Assembly: GCA_003219465.1 (NCBI GenBank)
Contig: QHOX01000060.1
Span: 1 to 51,349, forward strand
Direction: 5' to 3'
DNA length: 51,349 nt
Origin: Verrucomicrobiota bacterium
Lineage (GTDB): Bacteria; Verrucomicrobiota; Verrucomicrobiia; Chthoniobacterales; UBA10450
Of the stretch, positions 45,076-51,349 are shown in pieces. Under the pieces are notes generated by a model, which saw only the letters and a program-made list of their open reading frames with translations, did no database searches and had not been told where the DNA came from. The number at the start of each line of letters is the position of its first letter. The first letter of the stretch is position 1. Both the position numbers and the translations under genes were made by a program.

Positions 45076-46241
45076 GAGTGCCGCGACCATACGCATTGCT
45101 CGCGGAGATAACGTACCAGTGTCCACTGCACTGCCCGTATTGCTCAAACCCTGTGACTGTAAAGTCCGCTGTCCCCAGCGGAGAACATATTGGGCCCACT
45201 GCGCTGAGGGCAGCGCACACTACAGCAGGCAACGGCGAGCTCACGACGGAAGAATGGCAACGTGTCATTCGCGAGGCCGCTGCGCTTGGCGTTCTGCAAA
45301 TCGGCTTTTCCGGAGGCGAACCACTTGCTCGGCGCGATCTCGTCGAACTGATTCGCGCGGCGCGTGAGGCAAAGCTTTACACGAACCTCATCACCAGCGG
45401 CATCGGTGTTGATCACGATCGCGTGCGCATGTTGCGCGATGCTGGATTAGATTCGATCCAATTAAGTTTTCAGTCAGATAGATCAAGCCTGGCGGACGAA
45501 ATCGCCGGCGTGCGTGCGCATGACCGTAAGCTTGATGTCGCTGCGAAAATTCGCGCAGCGGGAATTCCGCTGAGCCTCAATTTCGTGATTCACAGGCGGA
45601 ACATCGATCGACTGCCGCAAATGATTGACCTGACGGAAGCCCTGGGCGCCGAGAGAGTCGAGTTGGCGAACGTGCAGTTCTACGGTTGGGCGTTTCGCAA
45701 TCGTGCAGCGTTGCTCCCCACACGTGAGCAAGTGGACCGGGCACGCGACGTCGCGACCACAGCTAAAGCGCGGCTCGCGGGCAAGATCGCCATCTTTTAT
45801 GTGTTTCCGGACTACTACGAAGCTCGCCCTAAACCCTGTCTTAACGGGTGGGGACAACGATATCTCACCGTCAATCCAATCGGCGACGTCCTTCCCTGCC
45901 CAACCGCGTCATCTGCGATTCCGGATTTGCGTTTTGAAAACGTGCGGGAGAGCGCGCTCGATTGGATTTGGCAGGAATCGGAAAGCTTCAACCGGTTTCG
46001 CGGAACCGAATGGATGCCCGAGCCGTGCCGGAGTTGTCCGCAGCGGGAAATCGATTTTGGCGGGTGCCGTTGTCAGGCTGCGTTGCTGACCGGAACCGCC
46101 GCGAACACCGACCCGGTTTGCGAATTCTCACCAAATCGCGCAGTCGTGGACGCTGTGCTGCACGACATCAATTCCTCAAGCGAGCATATGCGTGAGTGGA
46201 CATATCGTACTAACCCATCCGCGTCGCCTATTTCGGTTTAG
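45072..46241 (+). CDS. pqqE: PqqE, radical SAM peptide cyclase, with in-frame repeat insertion
   Basis: Radical SAM/SPASM enzyme that links Glu and Tyr of PqqA. The SAM cluster motif is C17PLHC21PYC24 and the SAM-binding GFSGGEP follows. The C-terminal SPASM part has LNGWGQRYLTVNPIGDVLPC, CRSCPQREIDFGGCRCQA and later Cys residues. Between SNP (after Cys24) and ELTTEEW a repeat (45156-45226) adds about 20 residues that relatives do not have, close to the active-site loop. The reading frame is open throughout, which suggests it is tolerated. Confidence 0.94.
   Translation: MRVPRPYALLAEITYQCPLHCPYCSNPVTVKSAVPSGEHIGPTALRAAHTTAGNGELTTEEWQRVIREAAALGVLQIGFSGGEPLARRDLVELIRAAREAKLYTNLITSGIGVDHDRVRMLRDAGLDSIQLSFQSDRSSLADEIAGVRAHDRKLDVAAKIRAAGIPLSLNFVIHRRNIDRLPQMIDLTEALGAERVELANVQFYGWAFRNRAALLPTREQVDRARDVATTAKARLAGKIAIFYVFPDYYEARPKPCLNGWGQRYLTVNPIGDVLPCPTASSAIPDLRFENVRESALDWIWQESESFNRFRGTEWMPEPCRSCPQREIDFGGCRCQAALLTGTAANTDPVCEFSPNRAVVDAVLHDINSSSEHMREWTYRTNPSASPISV
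45156..45226. repeat. palindromic repeat, family A, inside pqqE
   Basis: The arms ACTGTAAAGTCCGCTGTCC and GGGCAGCGCACACTACAGC pair imperfectly. Length is 71 bases, as in pqqC. It is read in the same phase and orientation as in pqqC, giving VKSAVPSGEH...HTTA. Confidence 0.9.
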
Positions 46242-46288
46242 GCGAATTGCTCTGCCATTGTCTCCAGGACAAGCCGATCCACCAAGGT

Positions 46289-46314
46289 GGAACGCGCTGT
46301 CCTCAACGCGTTCC
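46289..46314. terminator. hairpin after pqqE, possible two-way terminator
   Basis: GGAACGCG and CGCGTTCC form a perfect 8-base stem around CTGTCCTCAA. It lies between the convergent pqqE and beta-propeller genes. There is no T-run, so it may also be a dispersed repeat rather than a classical terminator. Confidence 0.55.
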
Positions 46315-46465
46315 GGAAATGATGCGCCTTTTGCACCGGTCAAATGCGGATCGCGAAGTGGATTTGTTTTTCATAACTAAGGGCACTTCGACTGATAATA
46401 GTGGATTATCTCGATTCAATTTCCTTTGCCGAACCGCCCTTTCTAGCTCGGAGTGCGCGTGGCTG

Positions 46466-48199
46466 TCAATATCTCAAAGTTCGACGATCGCCTCTGCGGC
46501 TCTGCGTATGGCGTCGGGCGCGACGCCGGCGCGTGGCGCGGCCAGGCGCGTCGCTACGGCGTGGGACGCGGTGCTGGCGTAAACCCCCGGCGTGTGGCCA
46601 GCAGGCGGCGTGGCCGTCGGTTGCGGGCGTGGCGCGTGTCGGCCTAGGCCAAGGAGTGCCAGTCATCCCCCCAGTAGTGCTCGGGATCACCGGCCGCGGC
46701 GCCGGTGTAGGACGTGGCCTCGGCGTGACGGCGGGCCTTGTTCCTGTTGGCAGCTTAAATGCATACACTTTGTTATCGGCAGCGAAGTAAATCCGACCAC
46801 GAGCAGCTATCCCGGTGTTCCACTGGCGGGTGCCTGTCATCAACTCGTTAGCGCCGCCGCCTGCATAGATCACAGCGCCGGTATCGCCATCGTACGCATG
46901 CAAGCGCTGGTCGCCTGCAACACCGGCCACCCAGACAATAAAATTGGTCGCCCCATTAGTCGTAACCCAGGGCGAGCCGCGGCCGGTCTGACTCATGCTC
47001 CAAGCGAAAGTTATGGTGGGTGGATTTGTCGGAGTAATTTTGTAGGCCCTGATCGCGTTGGCCTCGTTATGAAACGCGAAATAAGTTCCCTGGCTGGTGT
47101 GGTACGTGACAGCTGACGTTCCTCTGTTAATACCAGAGACACCAGCCTGGGCCACGGGTGAAGTCACACCGCCGAGATTGTTGCGATCAACCAGGTAGGC
47201 ATTCGAATCTTTGCCGAGGGCAAGGACCAACTGCGAAGGCGTAGCTCCGGGCACATCGATCACGGTGGCGCTGACACCGCCCAGATCGATGTCGCCTTCG
47301 TCGAGATTAATCCAGTTGGTGGGCGCCCAAAAATCGCTAAAGACCGGCCCGGCTTGCAGCCGTATGATTGCTTCGCCACCCATCCAATTACCGCCGGTGT
47401 TAAATGTGTTGCCGGTGACCACGAACATGTTCGTGCCATCACTGGCGACGCCGCCGTGCCCCCAAATCCCGCCGCCGACAGCTATTGTGGCCCAGGCAAG
47501 AACGTTAGTTGGGCTATTGATATCGACGCCGACAACCCAGCCATGATAAGTCTCGCAGTCACCCGAGTAGCCGGAGTAGGACACATACACGATCCCGTCC
47601 ACAAGGGCCAGTGCCCCGCGTTCTTCCTGTATCCGGGACTCAAAGGTCATGCCGTTGTAGTTGGCGGTCGCATTGACATCCACGGGCCAGCCCAGGTTCG
47701 TTTCGCCGGTGTCCACGTCCAACGAGTAAATGAAATGTTTTATGGTTGCGCCATTGATCAGCGCGTCGAAGAAAAGTCGCCGAGAGGCGAGCTCGACAAC
47801 AGGCGTGCCGGTGATGCCTACGGGATTAATGTTGCTGCAGGGAAGGCTGGAGCTCGGCACTGACGGTCCGATGTCTGATCGCTGCCAAATCACTGTCCCC
47901 GTCGTGGCATCAAGCGCGTAAACGTTGTTCGATTCGGTCACGGCGATGATCATCGGTCCATTCGGACCGCCCTCGATGTAAAGTGGCTGGGCGTAAACAT
48001 TGCCGGAGATCGTGCCGTCGAAGTTGAGATCGCGGGTCAGGTTGGCAACGGCATCAGGCGTAAAGACCGGATCGATGTAAACGCCGTCGCGGGAGGGATT
48101 GTTGTGCTCCTGCGTGACGTTCACCTGCGCACTTGTTCGCGGCACCACAATGCACGGGCTGGCAATGAGAATTGCGAGAATGGAAATAGAACACCTCAT
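46466..48199 (-). CDS. secreted PQQ-type beta-propeller protein, C-terminal frame unsure
   Basis: Start at 48199 gives a signal peptide (MRCSISILAILIASPCIVV...SAQ). The mature protein has the repeats of PQQ-like propellers: NVYAQPLYIEGG, NVYALDATTGTVIWQRSDIG, GGVASDGTNMFVVTGNTFNT, LVLALGKDSNAYLVDRNN and GRIYFAADNKVYAFKLPTG. No haem motif is seen. Whether it binds PQQ or only has the fold is open, although a pqq operon lies next to it. The tail is Pro/Arg-rich (PRPRPTPAPRP), and after about base 46680 the reading looks unnatural; another frame gives FTPAPRPTP and a stop, so a late indel is likely. Confidence 0.82.
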   Translation of the reverse strand: MRCSISILAILIASPCIVVPRTSAQVNVTQEHNNPSRDGVYIDPVFTPDAVANLTRDLNFDGTISGNVYAQPLYIEGGPNGPMIIAVTESNNVYALDATTGTVIWQRSDIGPSVPSSSLPCSNINPVGITGTPVVELASRRLFFDALINGATIKHFIYSLDVDTGETNLGWPVDVNATANYNGMTFESRIQEERGALALVDGIVYVSYSGYSGDCETYHGWVVGVDINSPTNVLAWATIAVGGGIWGHGGVASDGTNMFVVTGNTFNTGGNWMGGEAIIRLQAGPVFSDFWAPTNWINLDEGDIDLGGVSATVIDVPGATPSQLVLALGKDSNAYLVDRNNLGGVTSPVAQAGVSGINRGTSAVTYHTSQGTYFAFHNEANAIRAYKITPTNPPTITFAWSMSQTGRGSPWVTTNGATNFIVWVAGVAGDQRLHAYDGDTGAVIYAGGGANELMTGTRQWNTGIAARGRIYFAADNKVYAFKLPTGTRPAVTPRPRPTPAPRPVIPSTTGGMTGTPWPRPTRATPATDGHAACWPHAGGLRQHRVPRRSDAPGRATRRRRARRHTQSRRGDRRTLRY

Positions 48200-48488
48200 A
48201 CGTCCGCCACCGGGTTGCTCCCGGATTCCTTCTACAACAGCACGCCGGTTCTCTGTCAAGGCATTACGCCAGCAAGGCCCTGGCAGAAGAATTGTCAGTT
48301 TCTGGAGAGCGCACGGGCCTCATCGCGTCTCGCGTGCTGGTGCAGCTTGTCCTGAGGGAAGCCGAAGGAGCGTCACCCCGAAACGACCTTTCAGATATGC
48401 TTCACTACACCATGCGCTTTTGAATATTAGAAGAGTCCCCGATCGCAAGGATGCCATTACCGACACGCGATACGCGTGCGCTAGCCAA

Positions 48489-50876
48489 TTATTCGCGTGC
48501 TGGCCTGCCTGGACGCGGTGCTGGTGTGGGACGTGGCCTTGGTGTTACTGCGGGCCTGGCGGTGGGCGTTGGCCGGGCCGTGGCGGTAGCTGTGGCAGTA
48601 GGTGTCACGGTTACTGTGGCCGTTGGTGTGGCGCTGGGGTTGATCGTAGGTGTTGCCGTCGGCGTTACTGTAGGCGTAGGTGTAAAAGTCGCCGTTGGTG
48701 ACGCACAAGGCGTTCCGTGCCCCTGGCACCAAGTAATGTTGACCGTGTCAACACGCCAACCCTCATTGGACTCACCGGTATCGCTGGCCATCCGCCAGCG
48801 AAGCCTGCCAAGAGTTTGAATCGCTGGTAGATCCACCACGGTCGTGATAAAACCTTCCGAGTTGCCGCTCCAAGCCTCACGACCTGCGATCGGGTTCCCA
48901 CGATCGGTGCTGATCGTGCGGTTATAGCCGCCCATGAAGAAGCTGCCGCCAGCGGCAAGAATATCATGAAACGTATTTCCCCCGTCAGTGCTGAGCTCCA
49001 GCACACCGCCGTCATACCCGAGGTTGGGATCCCCGCTCGATGCTTGAAGATTGAAGTTCTGCCGGAAGGTTAAACGTGCGGGGCCGCTTTCAAAAAAACT
49101 GAACTGGAATGAGTCGAGCCGTTTGTCGGTCACTACGGCCGGATCATCAATGAATGCGGCGTCGGGCGGCGTGTCCACGGGCGGGATCGGCACTCCGGAA
49201 TTAGATGTGACCCAAAGCGGCGGCGGTCCTTGCGCGTTCGTCGCTATCCAGTCCGGAGGCAGAGCCGGTGGGGTGACGTTGTCGAATGCCTCGTTTGTCA
49301 TCTCTAGCGTCCAACAGGGAAAACACTGCAGCGGACTCGGAGTGACGGCCGCAAGGATATCGACCCGACCCCATCCAGCGACATTGTTTGGAGGGCCGGG
49401 CGTCCCGCATTGCTTGTAGGCGATAAAATAGGCCGCCTCATTCAAGGCTGTCCGACTGCCAGAAATGTTGTGACGCAATTCTGGTCGGGCGCACCAGAGC
49501 AATGTCATGGCGCCAGCAATGTGCGGCGTTGCCATGGATGTGCCACTAAGAATGGCATAATCAGTGTCGGAGCCGTTATAGCTTGAGCGAATGTTCGTGC
49601 CCGGAGCGGTGATATCGGGCTTTATTCGATTGCTCCCGTCGATTATTACCGGACCGCGGCTGCTAAAAGAAGCAACCACGTCCTGGCCCGTAGTCAGCGC
49701 GCCGACCGTGTAAGACGCTTCGTAAATGGACGGCGGATCTTCCATCGTAGAACAGTTGGGGCCTGTGCTATCAGCCCTCACCACCATCATAATGCCGGCG
49801 GCGGCTTGAGCTTCGACAGCAGCCTGCAACGTATCGACCGAACAACCTTCCGAAGGCGGACAGTACCATGAGTTAGTGGTAATATCGGGAGCCCGAAGCG
49901 GGTCGCCCTGGCCGCCACCTATCGGATACGGTGCAAGGAACCATTCCATGCACTCCAGGTATCTGGCCGGTGTACCGTTCCCCTGGTCCATGTTACGGCA
50001 ACCTATCCATTTCGCGCCGGGCGCCATCCCGATCTGGTTGCCCATGCCATCATCACCAACTGCCGTCCCGATCGTATGCGTGCCATGCCCAATGTCGTCA
50101 CATGGGAAAGGCGAATCATTGCCACATGGGTTTCCAATGCTGTCGTGAATGGCGTCATGCCAGTTGTAGTTGTGATCGGCCGTGACTCCATCCCAGCCGC
50201 GGTACTGAGCCTTCAGCGCGTTGTGTGTCCAACGCTGACCAGTATCTGCGCCGCCAACTGTAATTCCCTGGCCTCTGAACCCCAGCGCCCAGACGTCCGG
50301 CGCGTGCGTATAGGTGATGTTCGGCTCAACCGTGTCCGGCTTCTGCGGTTGCGACGAGCCGCCAACAAACGCGGCAGAGCCAGGCAGCTGGTTTAGAATG
50401 TGCGGATTGCCTTCGAGTCGCGCCACGTCTTGCCGGGTAGCCAACGCTTCAGCTACCTCGCGGCTGCCTTTCACCAAAACCGCGTTCACAATGTAAAAGG
50501 AGCGATGCTCGATGCCGCGTTCACGCAACCATTGAAGTATCGGTTGTTGCGTTGCTTGACTCTTGTTCCTTAGCGCAGCGTAAACAAAACGACCCTTCGC
50601 AGCCTTTGTCGCTAAATTCATGGCCTTGCTTAGGTCCGCCTGGTCCGCGAGCACGACAAAGAATTCTGCCTTCTCGCCGTTAGCAGTGTGCTCAATCACC
50701 CATGGCGCGATTTTGACGTCTAACCGTCGCCGCGGCGACTCTTCAACGCGTCGGGTGATGCCACGTGACGGGCTGATCGCCCGCGTCACTGCGATCCCGG
50801 CTGCGATGAAAAAGAATAAGCAAAGGACAACTCGCAATCGCGACAATGCGGACATGCGGTTTAAGTTGGCGATCAT
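48489..50876 (-). CDS. secreted subtilisin-family (S8) serine protease
   Basis: A signal sequence (VVLCLFFFIAAGIAVTRA) is followed by an inhibitor-like propeptide (about 60-160) and the S8 domain: Asp211 in GGADTGQRW, His264 in DIGHGTHTIGTAV, Asn335 in TTNSWY and Ser447 in LSGTSMATPHIAGA. A beta-sandwich-like domain follows (LTFRQNFNLQASSGDPNLGY, GGVLELSTDGGNTFHDIL). The end is a Thr/Pro-rich linker (TPTPTVTPTATPT) and then PRPRPTPAPRPGRPARE. The enzyme should act outside the cell. The tail is shared with the neighbouring secreted proteins. Confidence 0.93.
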   Translation of the reverse strand: MIANLNRMSALSRLRVVLCLFFFIAAGIAVTRAISPSRGITRRVEESPRRRLDVKIAPWVIEHTANGEKAEFFVVLADQADLSKAMNLATKAAKGRFVYAALRNKSQATQQPILQWLRERGIEHRSFYIVNAVLVKGSREVAEALATRQDVARLEGNPHILNQLPGSAAFVGGSSQPQKPDTVEPNITYTHAPDVWALGFRGQGITVGGADTGQRWTHNALKAQYRGWDGVTADHNYNWHDAIHDSIGNPCGNDSPFPCDDIGHGTHTIGTAVGDDGMGNQIGMAPGAKWIGCRNMDQGNGTPARYLECMEWFLAPYPIGGGQGDPLRAPDITTNSWYCPPSEGCSVDTLQAAVEAQAAAGIMMVVRADSTGPNCSTMEDPPSIYEASYTVGALTTGQDVVASFSSRGPVIIDGSNRIKPDITAPGTNIRSSYNGSDTDYAILSGTSMATPHIAGAMTLLWCARPELRHNISGSRTALNEAAYFIAYKQCGTPGPPNNVAGWGRVDILAAVTPSPLQCFPCWTLEMTNEAFDNVTPPALPPDWIATNAQGPPPLWVTSNSGVPIPPVDTPPDAAFIDDPAVVTDKRLDSFQFSFFESGPARLTFRQNFNLQASSGDPNLGYDGGVLELSTDGGNTFHDILAAGGSFFMGGYNRTISTDRGNPIAGREAWSGNSEGFITTVVDLPAIQTLGRLRWRMASDTGESNEGWRVDTVNITWCQGHGTPCASPTATFTPTPTVTPTATPTINPSATPTATVTVTPTATATATARPTPTARPAVTPRPRPTPAPRPGRPARE

Positions 50877-50988
50877 TGACGCACCGGACCAGCTCCGTCT
50901 TTACCCAAAACCCCAGAAGACTGTCAACACTTCTGCGACGTAATTCGAGCTCGCTTCGGCGCGCTCGCCGGTCGTGTACGACTCTAAC

Positions 50989-51349
50989 TTACGGCGTGGG
51001 GCGCGGCGCTGGCGTTGGGCGTAGCCTCCTCGGGCTCGGTCGTGGCGGTTCAAAAGGAAGCACGTTGACGACGCCACTCATGCCGTATTCGCAGTGCGCA
51101 AAGCAGAAGTAGGAATAAGTGCCCGCCTGGCCAAAGGTGTACTCATAAACGGTGCCTGTATCTGAAAGAACGCCCGCGTTGCAGTTGGTATTATTAGGGG
51201 AACAAAATTGTCCATCTGTTATGCAAGGCGTGCCGCTGGTAACGCTGTGGCCGCTGGCTCACCCAAGTCCATCGCACTGTGTCGCCCGCCACGATGGTGA
51301 TTGAGCTTGGTACAAACTGAAACCCTTGACCTACGGTGATATCATGAAT
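50989..51349 (-). CDS. cupredoxin-domain protein, 5'-truncated, one frameshift
   Basis: The window edge removes the start. On the minus strand the domain reads DITVGQGFQFVPSSITIVAG, TVRWTW, then after a one-base slip near 51262 GHSVTSGTPC and TYSYFCFAHCEYGMSGVVNV, a plastocyanin-like copper site with His, Cys, His and Met. It ends in RPTPAPRPTP and a stop at 50989-50991. It probably carries electrons outside the cytoplasm. The frameshift may be real or a sequencing error. Confidence 0.8.

Noticed and set aside
46242-46465. Possible extra gene after pqqE such as pqqF or a peptidase
   Set aside because: Only a hairpin and short frames are present; no protease motif is seen.

Overview
This window looks like chromosomal DNA of a soil-type Verrucomicrobiota bacterium. 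That is an inference from protein style: a short archaeal/eukaryote-type prolyl-tRNA synthetase, a lexA-imuA-imuB SOS group, a DksA-like protein beside rpmG and rpsR, and a thiL-tsaE-tsaB-alr run. I could run no database search. The only RNA gene seen is one tRNA-Tyr. No transposase, phage structural gene or CRISPR array was found.

Region 1 (1-2300) holds the end of a c-type cytochrome gene that changes frame, a conserved small protein, and about 400 bases without a supported gene.

Region 2 (2.3-25.2 kb) is an accessory island of conflict, cell-suicide and signalling genes, many of them decaying: a SIR2-like gene fused by deletion to a patatin gene, a complete 7-TM patatin, a SLATT/DUF4231 two-TM protein, a TIR-WD40-TPR gene in several frames, a DUF4071-type (TRAFs-binding) protein, a DUF4062 gene, an about 1770-residue protein with the order KGGVGR ATPase - TIR - STAND NTPase - TPR-like region - patatin - TM, a SLOG/LSDAT protein, and a TIR-TM-NTF2-like receptor. 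The DUF4062 gene and the giant gene overlap by 4 bases, as in one operon. This pair is the best candidate for a little-described system here. Frameshifts and stops are common in this region and almost absent from the next one.

Region 3 (25.6-42.3 kb) is ordinary core genome: sppA, a CPBP protease, thiL, tsaE, tsaB and alr as an overlapping run; rpsR, rpmG and a DksA-like gene; an active ketosynthase with a catalytically dead partner; an RRM protein; tRNA-Tyr; lexA, imuA and a truncated imuB; a glutaredoxin; proS; rplM-rpsI; and a TPR membrane protein. A palindrome recurs upstream of both lexA and imuA and is a likely LexA site.

Region 4 (42.5-51.3 kb) carries a DUF421-like gene, a complete pqqABCDE operon with a previously easy-to-miss pqqA, and three secreted proteins on the other strand (a PQQ-type beta-propeller, a subtilisin-family protease and a cupredoxin). 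The secreted proteins share a Pro/Arg/Thr-rich C-terminal tail. A palindromic repeat family found between convergent genes has also inserted in frame, in the same reading frame, inside both pqqC and pqqE.
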